The position numbers were made by a program, and so were the translations under genes. A model generated the notes under the pieces. The model saw nothing but the letters and a program-made list of their open reading frames with translations, did not search any database and was not told the DNA's origin. Shown here piece by piece: positions 9,137 through 19,645 of a DNA stretch of 64,000 nucleotides. The stretch lies in assembly GCF_963678635.1 (NCBI RefSeq), contig NC_087063.1, positions 70,889,617 through 70,953,616 of the forward strand, read 5' to 3'. This DNA is from Symsagittifera roscoffensis (Eukaryota > Xenacoelomorpha > Acoela > Convolutidae). The first letter of the stretch is position 1. Every line of letters starts with the position of its first letter.

Positions 9137-12100
9137 CTCTGCTTTCGTGCCCCGTACTTCATCTCCGTGTCACTTAAGACTTTGCTCCCGTACGCTATTG
9201 GTCTCAAGACTGTTTTCCCGTTCCATTCTTGTTCCTGATGGAGAATTCCAGAAATCGCTACTACCGGCGCGTCCGTATCCAACACGTGCATCCCTTTTTC
9301 CGTTGGCATCCCCAACACCGGTGCCTCGCACAACTCTTTCTTTATTCTCTGGAATGATTCTTCTGCTGCGTTGTTCCACGTGAACTTCTTGCCTTTGTGT
9401 CTCATTAACTGTTGCATCGGGTATACCTTGTCCGCATATCCCTTGATGAATTCCTTGTAGTAGTTCGCAAAACCCAGGAAGCTCATCAACTGATGTTCCG
9501 TTTTTGGCGATTTCCAAGTTAGAACTGCTTCCACTGCATCTGGATCCGGTCTGATGCCATGCCTGTCCACCATTCTGCCCAAGTATTTTATTGAATCCTT
9601 CAGTATCTCGCACTTTGACGGTTTACACTTTAGCCCCGACCTCTTCATACATGCAAACACATCGTCCAGTCGCTCGATATGGTCTTCAAGTGTGGGCGTC
9701 GCTATTACCACGTCATCCACATAGCACATTATCAGATTGCCGTACTTCTTTGTCACTCCTATCATTGCATGTGCCATCAACCGTTGAAAAGTGGCTGTGG
9801 CATTGCAAAGGCCAAATGGCATCCGTTTCCATTGAAACAGCCCCAACTCGCAAGCGAACCCTGTTTTGTCCCTTTCCTGCTTCCTCGGTGGGACCTGCCA
9901 GAAAGCCGATCCTAAATCAAGCGTCGTAATAAATTTTGCATCAACTAACTTCGAGAGGCTCTCATCAATTCTAGGTATGGGATAGGCATCCTTCACCGTG
10001 ACGGAGTTCAGATACCAAAAGTCACAACAAAACCTCAATTGGTCGCCTTTCTTTTTGGCCATCACTACTCCACGCGCCCACGGTGATTTGGATGGTTCTA
10101 TCATGTCATACTCTAGTAGCGTTTCGATCTCGTTTCTACACGAATCCGATTTGTGTGGGGTGATGCGCCTCGCCCACTCCCTGTGCGGTACCGCATTCTC
10201 CTCAAGTTCTATTTCATGCTCAACAAAATTACAACACCCGATGTCTGCCTTATGTCTCGAAAAAACTTCCTCGTTCCGCTCTAATACGTCCTTGATGGCT
10301 TCGAGCTGTTCTTCCGTTATCTTGCCTCTCAAGTGTTCGATCTCCGGCAGGACCGGTTTATCAATTTGCATTCCATCGAGTGTGGGTCGTTCCGGAAAGT
10401 TCGAACAGCTCGATAGCCCATCGTCCGTCTCTGACTTAAGTGACTTCACAAGACCTGATGAACCTTTTATTTTCTTCAATCGTCTCAAGATACAAATTTT
10501 GTCCCTATGATTTGGACAATCAACGACTTCATTTTGTTTTGAATTTTCAGTCATTTCATATCGAGTTTTAACGGGTAAAGCATATCCCAGCTTCCTCCCC
10601 CTCTGTATCGTGATTGGTATGTCAAGAGTATTCAACAAGACACTGACGCAGAGACCGCTCTTCGTTATCGAGAAGGATCTTCCTAAAACAGCAGCACTTT
10701 GACTATTTGGATTTGGGACTATGCATACCTGCTTGTTGTCTTTTAGTTCATTGTAATTTTTCATTCGCAAGCTTACGATCGCCGCTTCGTTCGCCTTTAG
10801 CTTCACCCTCCTACTCAAGAATACCGGTGCTTTGTTCTCATTCGCCATTATTAAATTCACCGGTTTAATTGCGTACCTCCTATCCGGGTTCCGTATCCTG
10901 AACATTGCGTTGTTTAGATCAATCGTTACATCGAAGTTCCTGATAAAGTCTCTGCCTAAAATGAATTGGTCAGACTCATCTAGGTTTTCTACCACAAGAA
11001 AGCTCATCCACAGGTTGCGTTCCCCCAGATTTAGGGCTATTATTGGCGTTCTGCCCAGCACCCGCAGCGCCCTTTTGTTTGCAGCTGACAACCGTATTCT
11101 CGAGTCTATCAAATCATTTTTGTTGAAGCCCATTCGTTCCCAAGTTTCGATTGGTATAACACTCAAGACCGCTTCCGTATCAAGTAACCCACGTAACTGA
11201 GTCTTCTTGCCACTTATGTCGAGCACATGTGCTGATACATCTGCCTCTGTCCCGATGTGCATTGCATCTTCCTCAAGCATGGCGCAGTGTCCAATCGATC
11301 TCGCTTTGAACTCTTCTTTTCCTACGTAGATCTGCCCTACTAGATCTTCATCACATGTTATCATTGTTTTCGCATAGATGTTGATCCCATCTATATTTAG
11401 CATCACCTCGTGCGGACCATAAGCTTCTGTGTACCTGTTATCAACTCGGACTGACTTGCTACCCCCTCTTGTGAGTAGTGCCTTCAATGCTCTAGAAGTC
11501 GTTTGTGGGCTTATACCACTCAAGTAATCTGCGTACACATCAATGTGCATTATTGTCTGGTCGCTGGGTTCGCTCAAGTTTCTCGTAACCTCATGGCCGC
11601 CCACAGTGATTATTGACATTATTCTGGCTCCGATCTTCGTTATGCCGAATGGCTTCCCCGTCACCATTTTTACAGTGTTGTAGTTTCCACTTTTTGTCGA
11701 CCCCGCTACAGCCTCTGGTATTGACTGCGAGCAACCTAATGCCTCGTTCATTTTCTGTCTTTCGATCTCTTGCTTTAGTCGTTGTTCTATTTCCTTTGTT
11801 GCTAGGTCCTGTTTCACCTTGTTGATCGCCTCTGACGCCGCTTTCTCATAATTTATCTCTAGGGCGTTCTTGGCCATGGCCTCTATCGCATTGTTAGCCT
11901 GCGTTACCGACTTTACTGTCTTCGTTGGCAGTTCCGTACTCGGTGCTTCTAAGTTTTTTGCTTCAAACTCGGTTTGTCTGTTTCGCTGATTCTGCAACGC
12001 CGCTAATGCAAATTTATGTTTGGGGTGACTCTGGTTGTTGACCGCCTCCCAAAACAAAGGACAATCCATCCTAAAGTGCCCTTCCTGATTGCAGAAGAAA

Positions 12101-12198
12101 CATCTTGCACCTATCTTGATGATTAAGCCACTATAGTACTCGTGTTCTTCCATCTGGCTCATGTCCTCCTCATCTGGTGCGTACCCCAGACTCTTCAT
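9091..12198 (-). pseudogene. Ty3/gypsy pol: zinc knuckle, protease, reverse transcriptase, start of RNase H
   Basis: A 1035-codon frame. Residues 33-46 are a CX2CX4HX4C zinc knuckle. A long helical, Ala/Lys/Glu-rich region follows. The aspartic protease active site is at residues 340-343 and reads DTEA where D[S/T]GA is expected, so this copy's protease is probably inactive; ILGRDFI is the matching late protease motif. Reverse transcriptase follows with FCCDFWYLNSVT, LDLGSAFWQV, FGLCNATATFQRLM, the catalytic YVDD (826-829) and FLGFANYYKEFI in the thumb/connection. RNase H starts with VLDTDAPVVAISGIL and is cut by a frameshift near the end. The order and motifs place it in Ty3/gypsy (Metaviridae-like elements). 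Confidence 0.93.
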
Positions 12199-12207
12199 GC
12201 CCTGCTT

Positions 12208-12786
12208 TTATGTTGTGCAATCCGTCACGTGATGATCAGCTGACCCGCAGTTTGCCATTGATCTACGTTTGTCCATGTCATCCCTGGGCTTGTACCATGA
12301 CGACCTTTGTGGTTGATTCCCCCCTTGCGTATTCCTGTTATCTGAATACGAGTACTTTTTGGGTTTCATTAGCATGTACTCTCTTGACTTCTGTCTCATC
12401 TCTTCTGGAGTCGGTGCAATGTCTTTCGACAAGGTATAGTATGTTGCTAACATTGTTCTCAAGTCATCACTCTTTACCCCATCAATGAACTTTGAGGCGA
12501 TGCTAAAGTTCCTTCTATTGGTGGACTCTTCCGGGTCACTCCTTCGTCTCAAGCTCTCAAGATCATCTAGGAACCTGTCTATTGATTCATCGTCCCTTTG
12601 CCTTCTCTTTTCAAATCGCATCGTCGCTTGATGACCCTTCATGCCTGACCCGAATCGATTTAACAATATCTCGAAGATTTTATCCGCAGTGTCGCGTTCC
12701 TCTTCCTTCTTCGCAACCACGCATTTCAATGCTGTGCCTTCCAAGTTGCTTAGTATCGCTGTGCATGCTTGCCTCTCATCGTTCAA
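12208..12786 (-). pseudogene. Retroelement gag, capsid-like and nucleocapsid region
   Basis: A 192-codon frame with the Ty3/gypsy gag (retrotrans_gag) pattern: LNRFGSGMKGHQATMRFEKR, a helix with SIDRFLDDLESLRRR, and FIDGVKSDDLRTMLATYY. It ends with a basic region and a degenerate zinc-knuckle (CGSADHHVTDC). It stops with TAA at 12208-12210. The pol frame (first ATG 12198) is the same frame, so gag and pol are separated by that single stop, located between two knuckle motifs. Confidence 0.75.
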
Positions 12787-12792
12787 GTTATC

Positions 12793-13152
12793 TTATTCTA
12801 AGTGCAACCCCATGACTTCTACCCAAGTGTCAATGCATCCATCTGAATCATCCTTGAATTCTTTCGGTTTTTTGAAAGTTTTCCTGGATTTGTTGCTTCC
12901 TCTGTCACTCGAGTCGGTGTTCCTTGTGGCGAAAGCTTCTAGTGTCCTGTTCATCATTTCCCAGGTGCTTGCCCATGTCATGACAACCCGTCCCACGTTG
13001 TTGTGAGTCGTGGAGTCCCCTGAACCACTCGTTGTGTTTGCTGTTCCACTTTTCATAATCGCTTTGGCCCCCCGGTGCTGTACTTGCGGCATCCCGGGGT
13101 AATGGTAACGGTGTTGACTGCCGTTTGTTCCGTTGTGGTTCCACGAAGTCAA
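12793..13152 (-). pseudogene. Retroelement gag middle fragment, shifted frame
   Basis: A 119-codon frame that overlaps the end of the N-terminal gag frame and leads toward the capsid-like frame at 12786. Its second half (KKPKEFKDDSDGCIDTWVEVM) looks like the native gag sequence immediately before the capsid-like helices. Frame changes near 12950-13050 and at about 12790 break the gene. Confidence 0.5.
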
Positions 13153-14146
13153 CTCTATTGCCTTGCGTTCGCTCCACTGCTTGCCTATCCTGTGACGTTG
13201 AGTTCCTCAAGATGGCGTCTAATTTTGCCTGTATTGCACATGAACTCTCAGCCTGGTGCCTACTCATCGTATCCATTCTCGTTTCCAAACTCCCCAACTG
13301 GCTGTTCACTGCGTCATATCGTTGCTTCATTTCTTGCATGTCTTTTTTGATGTTCTGGTCTCGCTCTCCATCAGTGGTATCTACCTTGTCCGACATCTGC
13401 TGAAGCCTTTCCTCTGTAGCTTTCGCTAGATTGAAATAACTGTCCAGGTACTCATGTTTGTTGTTTTTTAATTCTTTCCTTATCACATCTCTATCCTCCT
13501 CGCTGTGCTTCAGTTTCTTGTCGATCTGATCTAGCTTTGCCATCAAATCGCCTAGCTCAAGAGTAGTTGTTTCATGGTCAGCTGCTGCCCTGTTGTTGGC
13601 TGCTGTTCCTGGTCTAATCTGGTCTTCGTTTTGGTCGGTGTCTGTCGTTTTCGTGGAAACTGTTCCGAATGTTTTGCCTTTCTCGGTTTTCGATTCTTCC
13701 GCTGCTGCGTCTCTCGACTTCATTCCGACCATTATCGCCAATCTTTCAGTAAAAGACGTTCTTTTTGCTTGAGACTCGTCCTTCACCGTTTCTGGCGTGT
13801 TGCCTATTGTGTCTTCTACATTGTCTATCGGTGAGAACTCCATGGATTTTGGATTTGAATCTTCTGCATTCGGCATCGGTGTTGAATCCGTCGTCTTCTT
13901 TTCCACCTCATCCACACTCTGGTCTGGTTTTTCTAGGTCAATCTCGATGGCGGGTTTTGCTTGTTTCCCTTCCGTGCCCTCTTTTGTTCTGTTCTCTGTA
14001 TTACTCCTTGTGTTGACCATGCTAACTGAAAAGTTCTTCTTTGTTATCTTTGGGCCCATTGATGTCGTTTTACGAAGCGACGAGTTATATTTTGTCCTTG
14101 ATTCAGTAGATCTTTTTTCAGCCACCGGTACCCTGCACCGCCTCAT
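12905..14146 (-). pseudogene. Retroelement gag, N-terminal coiled-coil part
   Basis: A 413-codon frame starting at an ATG (14144-14146), shortly after the LTR. Residues 1-190 are Lys/Thr/Glu-rich and low-complexity. Residues about 195-325 form a long charged coiled coil (many Lys/Glu/Asp/Arg with leucines in heptad-like spacing). The tail from about 370 is out of frame relative to the native sequence. The start is preferred because the same ATG and leader are shared with the second copy at about 640-660. Confidence 0.65.
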
Positions 14147-14202
14147 TATTTTTATTCACAATTGTTCCTATTTACAGTATTACTATATACAAAATTCTAC
14201 TC

Positions 14203-14968
14203 TGAGGTTAAAATCTCTTTTGACAAAATTAATAAAAAGAAATTTACAATTTAATAAAAACAACGTTTCCTAAGCTTTTTTGAAAATTATATATTTTCTT
14301 GATCCCCACAGTACCGGATCTTTATGACAAGTCAGAAAATTTAATTTTGCGATTGGTTACTTCAACCTGTCTTAGTACTCTTTAGTACCGTCACCCCCCT
14401 TCTTTATACTGTTCCAAGACTTCCTCTCTACTGTTCCAAGACTATTCAGCGCTGTCCCAGTACTTCTTGTTAGTGTCCCAAGACCACTCTCCCAAGACTA
14501 CTGTCCCAAGACCCTTGCCCTAAGACTACTGTCCCAAGACTAGTGTCCCAAGACCACTGTCCCAAGACTACTGTCCCAAGACTACTGTCCCAAGACTGCT
14601 GTCCCACGACTACTGTCCCAAGACTACTGTCCCAAGACCAGTATCCCAAGACCACTGTCCCAAGACCACTGTCCCAAGACCACTATCCCAAGACCACTGT
14701 CCCAAGACCAGTGTCCCAAGACCACTGTCCCAAGACCACTGTCCCAAGACCACTGTCCCAAGACCACTGTCCCAAGACCACTGTCCCAAGACCACTCTCC
14801 CAAGACTGTGTCGTACCAAGACTGCTCTGGCCCAAGACTGTCCCAAGACTGCACCGTCCCAAGACAGTCCCAAGACTGTACTGTCCCCAGACTGTCCCAA
14901 GACTGTACTGCTCCAAGACCGTCCCCAGACTGCAATGTCCCAAGACTTCTTCGGTACTGTCCCAGGAC
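14203..14968 (-). repeat. 5' LTR of the main element, enlarged by a minisatellite
   Basis: 14203-14459 matches the LTR at 721-977. The left copy ends in a TGGGACAG start (minus strand) followed by outside sequence, whereas here the same start motif occurs at 14459 and again at about 14968, with 14-bp repeats between. I infer that the LTR truly extends to about 14968 and that repeats within it multiplied after insertion. The alternative is an LTR ending at 14459 next to an unrelated minisatellite. Confidence 0.5.
14474..14965. repeat. 14-bp minisatellite (CCCAAGACCACTGT)
   Basis: About 35 tandem copies, best ordered at 14540-14800 with exact 14-bp spacing, then more divergent units (CCAAGACTGT variants) to about 14965. 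The same motif occurs singly in the adjacent LTR (CTGTCCCAAGAC at about 949-960 in the left LTR). Because 14 is not a multiple of three, each strand reads as apparently open frames of Ser-Trp-Asp/Leu-Gly repeats; these are not genes. Confidence 0.95.
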
Positions 14969-17382
14969 TTGTCACTAAGTGTCGGGATATTAGGATCTCT
15001 TCTTCTTCGTTGTGGGGACTTTTCAGAACCACTGTACTGTGTACCACCACTTGAGCTCTAGTAAAAATTTTCCCAAAATCCCTATCTTAATGGCCAAAAT
15101 CCAAATACTGACCCCCTGTATTTATCTCCCTCTCGTTGTTTCAGGCTATTTGAAACCCCAATTTCTTCGCAGGTATCTTGTGATCACCTGTTCGTTCAAA
15201 TACCAACAACAAATTTTCACTAAAACGTAAGAACTTAAACAGGAAACATTATAAAAACAGAGAGATGAACCCATCTAAAATTCAAAGCTGACTGATGTCA
15301 ACCTTTGTCCGAAAAAATGTCTTGTACCCGATTGCCACGCGTTTTCCTCCCCCCTGCTAGCGATCTTATGGGGTATCACAAAAACTGTCTTTGTCCGTTC
15401 CCCCTACCGATCCGACCAGGGTACCTACCTTAACTCGATGTTAAATTTGGATATCCGCTTCTTATAACCAACGCGTGTAAGTCTCTAATGTAACTAAATC
15501 GACGATGCCGAACAATTAGTTACTCTAATGTGTCCCCCCTTTTTAAAATTTACAACCACCAACCTTTAACCTAACCAGCCCCCCTTCTAACCTCCCCCCT
15601 CTTTAGCCCCCCTCTTAAGCCGAAAAATCCCTTAAGCGCCGGGTGCTAAACCTCTCGAGAAAAAACCATAGACCTGTTTCCAGGCCTGCTTGTGTAAAAA
15701 CTTCCTCAAAACAATGGGGCTCCGCTTATCCAATTTTACACTTATTTCCTATAATGTAATGTGGATTTTAACGATACCCGTTTGTCCAACTTGAGAACAA
15801 CCCTGTGCGTCCTCCTCTTGTTGTTGCGATCCCGTGCTGGTTGTCCCCTTGACGTGCACTGCACTTGACACCAACACCTCCTTCCCACTTGGCTGGTCAC
15901 CTCTTCCAGTCAAGTCTCCTAGTGGTCCAGCTCTGTCCTTGTGAACCACTTTCCCACTCGGCCGGTCACCTCTTCAAGTCAAGTCTCCTAGTAGTCCGTC
16001 TAGGTTGCAAGCTATCTGAAAACCCTTAACAACGCCCCCCACTTGGGCACCTTATTGAAGTCACTGGTTTAGATTGCTAGATTGATCGAAACGATCGGTC
16101 TTATAAAACAGTATGGGTATACTATTTAATTATTATAAAGGTTTGATCCACCTAATCTGGTATCAAAGTCACTGTCATTTTTGTTTTATGGTTTTTGTTC
16201 CTTTTTCTATACTTTTTTCTTGTTTTTGTTTCGCTTTTTGTCTTTTTGCTCGTGTTTTTGTCCCCCTAGTTACCCCCTCCCCCCTTACTCGGTTAGCTAA
16301 GCCTCGTTCGGAGAGCGTACCAGGAAGTTTTCTCAAGTTTTCTTAAAAAGCAATCACGGTACAACCGGAAGGCTTACATGTTCCCGCTGAACCGTACCAC
16401 CGGTACTCTAGAATGGGCATGTAGCCCGGAGCTGTGTCAAGTGGGTTCGACTCCGTAGTCTTGATGTCGTAAAAACACCCAGGAGCGCCATAAAAACACT
16501 ATGTAACAGTCGCCTACTTCGGTCACATATGAGGCTTAAGAAAAATAGGCCCTATAACCATTGGCTCAAGAGTCAGGGACACTATCTCTTGTGTTTTTCT
16601 ACCTCAAAACGGTCGGAGCCAATTCGGTTCGCTTGCGACATGAGACTAGAACCCGTTACAGCTTAGAGGCCACTACCAAAATATCCCCCCACTCTAGAAA
16701 ATAAGAACGTCCCCATAACTAGTTCTCAAAATACCCAAAATACACGAACGCCGTTAAAAACCGGGTTGGAACAATCCGTTAAGTTACTTTTTTATTGGAC
16801 AGTGGAACTTTGATCCATTTCAGATGGATCAACCTAAAACTCGCCTTACCTCAACATAACAATCGTAAAACACACTCGGGAAAATTAAATTAGGTACTTA
16901 CATAGCAGCACACTCGAGAACTAGAGGTAACTAAATTAGTGAGCAACTTGAGAATGATCGGGGAATTAAGTTTGATTCAATAAGTTCTAATCGAACAAGT
17001 TTTATCTCGAGAATGGAGTTTTGGTTCTGGACCATTGGGACACTTCGGCTGTCCACCTTTCCACCGAAGGCTCACTCTGGTTCAGCTAGATTCCGATCTT
17101 CTTTTGTAATCACTGTCTCCTATATCAAGATAGGACAGCGCTACTCTCGTGGTTTTTTCTATTATCTTAGAAATTGCGAATAGCAATTTCCCGCTGTTTT
17201 TCTGTCACTTTTCCCGCAATTGTCAATTCGGTCGTTCTTTTTTATATTTTATGTTTTCAGTTGTCGCGAGAAAACCGAGCATGACAGGCTCCATTCGAAT
17301 TTTTGAAAAATAAAACTCCATTCCAAAACCACGTATTTTCGTGTTCCTCAAGGTCAAACTTCCAGATATGACCGACTGGTAC
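14969..17382. other. Intergenic sequence without recognisable gene
   Basis: No open frame has coding character. The stretch 15300-16750 is unusually rich in short C runs (CCCC) compared with the rest of the window. It contains a local duplication at 15882-15997: two 47-bp blocks starting TTCCCACT and ending TAGTGGTCC/TAGTAGTCC, spaced 69 bp. I cannot assign it to a known element. Confidence 0.5.
15882..15997. repeat. Two-copy direct repeat, 69-bp period
   Basis: Blocks at 15882-15928 and 15951-15997 share about 47 bp with four or five mismatches (TTCCCACTTGGCTGGTCACC versus TTCCCACTCGGCCGGTCACC at their starts). No function is apparent. Confidence 0.8.
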
Positions 17383-17764
17383 AAAGTTTGTGATTCGAAT
17401 TCAGCCGGGACCTGTTTTTTTTTTGCCAGCTGGAATTGTTGTGTTTTTCGGACTATCGTCCGTCTGTTTATTTTGTCGGCTTAATTTCCGTAGCCCGACT
17501 TTTTGGAAGACTCAGCTTTCTTCCAAGTTTGTGACGACGTAGCCGGGAGTTCGATTTCAGTCGGGACCTGTGTTTTGCAAACTGAAAATTTTCGGATATT
17601 TAAGATTCTTGTCTCTGCTTTTTTGTCGGCTTAGTTCCCACAGGAAGAATTTTTTTGGCAGTTCGGCTTATTTCATGCATTCCGAACGCTTCTTGTGAAG
17701 CTTCTTATAGTGCAGGTGTTTTTGTTCGAGATAAATTTTGGCAGTTTTATCAATTTTTTGAGGG
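17383..17764. repeat. 382-bp direct repeat, copy 1
   Basis: Matches 19264-19645 with a constant offset of 1881 and only about four differences. It contains two related sub-blocks, each with a CGGGACCTGT motif. The pair brackets 1.5 kb without long open frames, an arrangement resembling a small non-coding LTR element (TRIM-like), but LTR-type ends, a primer-binding site and a target duplication were not found. Confidence 0.9.
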
Positions 17765-17767
17765 TAG

Positions 17768-18010
17768 TGGTAGAAATACCAAACTTTCCAAATTTTCCAA
17801 ATAGTAAAGCTCCTCGCACATTCTATTGCACATTCTACTAAATTCTCCAAATAGTCGCACATTCTACCAAATTTTCGCTCATTCTCCAAATAGTCGCTCA
17901 TTCTCCAAATAGTCGCACATTCTATTGCACATTCTACCAAATTCTCCAAATCTATCGCACATTCTACCAAATTTTCCAAATAGTCGTAAAGCTCCTCGCA
18001 CATTCTATTG
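17768..18010. repeat. Minisatellite of TCTCCAAATAGTCGCACAT-type units
   Basis: Irregular tandem and interspersed repetition of short blocks (TTCTACCAAATT, CTCCAAATAGTCGCACATTC, CACATTCTATTGCAC), including a longer direct duplicate of the AAGCTCCTCGCACATTCTATTG block at about 17808 and 17991. It lies directly after repeat copy 1. The apparent minus-strand reading frame here is a product of the repetition. Confidence 0.85.
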
Positions 18011-18248
18011 ATGTTTGTGTCATACTGGTGAGAAAGGCTCACTTAGTATTGATTTCTTTCGTTATAGTCCACGCTACCGAAGCTTCCATTCCAATTGTTA
18101 TTATTATTAATATTATTATAAAGTTTGCTCAAAAAAACTTCTGTGCTTGGGCTGGCCGTCAATTTAAATATACCCTCCTCGATTATAGCACAGATAAAAT
18201 TGTCTATGATAGATATATTTTTTTAAGTTTTTTGCACCCCCTGAGGCA

Positions 18249-18264
18249 GAGGAGTGCACTCCTC
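18249..18264. repeat. 16-bp perfect palindrome
   Basis: GAGGAGTGCACTCCTC is identical to its own reverse complement. It sits in AT-rich sequence between the 382-bp repeat copies. It could be a protein-binding site or chance; no other copy was noticed. Confidence 0.6.
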
Positions 18265-19263
18265 AGAAGTGCAGATCTTATTTTTGTTCTTTTGAAGTTT
18301 ATTGTGTCCGAGTATGTTTCGTTCCGTTTTTCGCTTAGTTTCTCTGCTAGTTTCTGGAAGGCTTTTGTAGAGCCTGGTGCTGCACCTGCGGTACACGCAA
18401 AAATTAGTCTTGATTTTCACAAATGGTTGCTTGTTTTCCATTCCAATTGTTATTAAATCATGACTACGTTAAAGTCGTTTTTCAAATTTTATCAAAAGGG
18501 CGGGCATGAATAAGAGCCAAAATTACTTTAAAAAAGTCAAAAGGAGAACGCAATTTTTTGAATTTCTCAAATTTTTTGTTCATTGCACGTCATAAAAACA
18601 CGCGAGTATCGTAACTTTAGCTGGTCAGATACTTTCAACATTCTAAATGATGAAACACACGATTGCTTTTTTCAGATTAATTTGTAGATTGTAGAATGCT
18701 TGCAGTCAAGACTGGATTTGATCATCTTATTACCCACAACACATACCGATTGAATCTTCCACACAATGTTGCACATACTCACCTTTAGGGCTCGAGCTGA
18801 CTTGCAGTTAATTGACATATTTAGGTCAGTTGATTTTCTGGTTGATCCAAGAAGAAGCAATTTTGCTCAAACTTTGGAGTTTTTAGCCATGCTATTATAA
18901 TTAGTGGCAAAAATTGGAACAGACTGAACTAAATAAAAAGAGCAGTTTGCCGATTTTGAGCACTTTTGCTCGCAACTTAGCATTTTATGCGACCTTGAGA
19001 CATCCTTTCTGACGGAACAAGTAGCTTTTTCATGCAAAATTTCCCAAATAGGTAATTTGCTCTTTTTAATGAATTTTGTGTGTTCCAACTTTTTGGAACT
19101 CTCTATAGTAAGGGTGTTGCAACCATGTACTAGACTTTTCCCCTTGAACAACTTTGTTCTCAAAATTCGCACGTGAAAATCTTACACAATTTACTTGTTT
19201 AATTATAAATTCATATTCAATCAACCCTCTGGCTTTGAAGTTACGCACCTGCTTGAGACGGCA

Positions 19264-19645
19264 AAAGTTTGTGATTCGAATTCAGCCGGGACCTGTTTTT
19301 TTTTTGCCAGCTGGAATTGTTGTGTTTTTCGGACTATCGTCTGTCTGTTTATTTTGTCGGCTTAATTTCCGTAGCCCGACTTTTTGGAAGACTCAGCTTT
19401 CTTCCAAGTTTGTGACGACGTAGCCGGGAGTTCGATTTCAGTCGGGACCTGTGTTTTGCAAACTGAAAATTTTCGGATATTTAAGATTCTTGTCTCTGCT
19501 TTTTTATCGGCTTAGTTCCCATAGGAAGAATTTTTTTGGCAGTTCGGCTTCTTTCATGCATTCCGAACGCTTCTTGTGAAGCTTCTTATAGTGCAGGTGT
19601 TTTTGTTCGAGATAAATTTTGGCAGTTTTATCAATTTTTTGAGGG
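19264..19645. repeat. 382-bp direct repeat, copy 2
   Basis: Second copy of 17383-17764, about 99 percent identical. Sequences flanking the two copies are unrelated outside the repeat, so the boundaries are sharp. Confidence 0.9.

Larger units (their letters stand above)
721..14968 (-). mobile_element. Ty3/gypsy-type LTR retrotransposon with macro-domain and SGNH-like cargo, decayed
   Basis: Order on the minus strand is 5' LTR (14968-14203), gag (14146-12208), protease, reverse transcriptase and RNase H (12198-8570), linker and integrase (8573-6338), macro-domain ORF (6039-5434), a long ORF in the env position with coiled coil and SGNH-like regions (4986-964), and the 3' LTR (977-721). Domain order protease-RT-RNaseH-integrase is that of Ty3/gypsy. 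At least nine frameshifts or in-frame stops break the reading frames, so the copy is inactive as it stands. The two LTRs are about 97-98 percent identical where alignable, suggesting a fairly recent insertion. No envelope-type membrane protein was seen. Confidence 0.88.

Noticed and set aside
14470-15061. Several overlapping open frames of Ser-Trp-Asp or Pro-Lys-Thr-rich repeats on both strands
   Set aside because: They are translations of the 14-bp minisatellite; every frame stays open because the repeat lacks stop codons.
16395-16475. tRNA-like GGGTTCGACTCC (B-box) sequence
   Set aside because: No convincing A box or cloverleaf pairing could be made.
17383-19645. Complete LTR element with 382-bp LTRs
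   Set aside because: No TG...CA ends, primer-binding site, polypurine tract or target duplication could be shown; kept only as a direct repeat.
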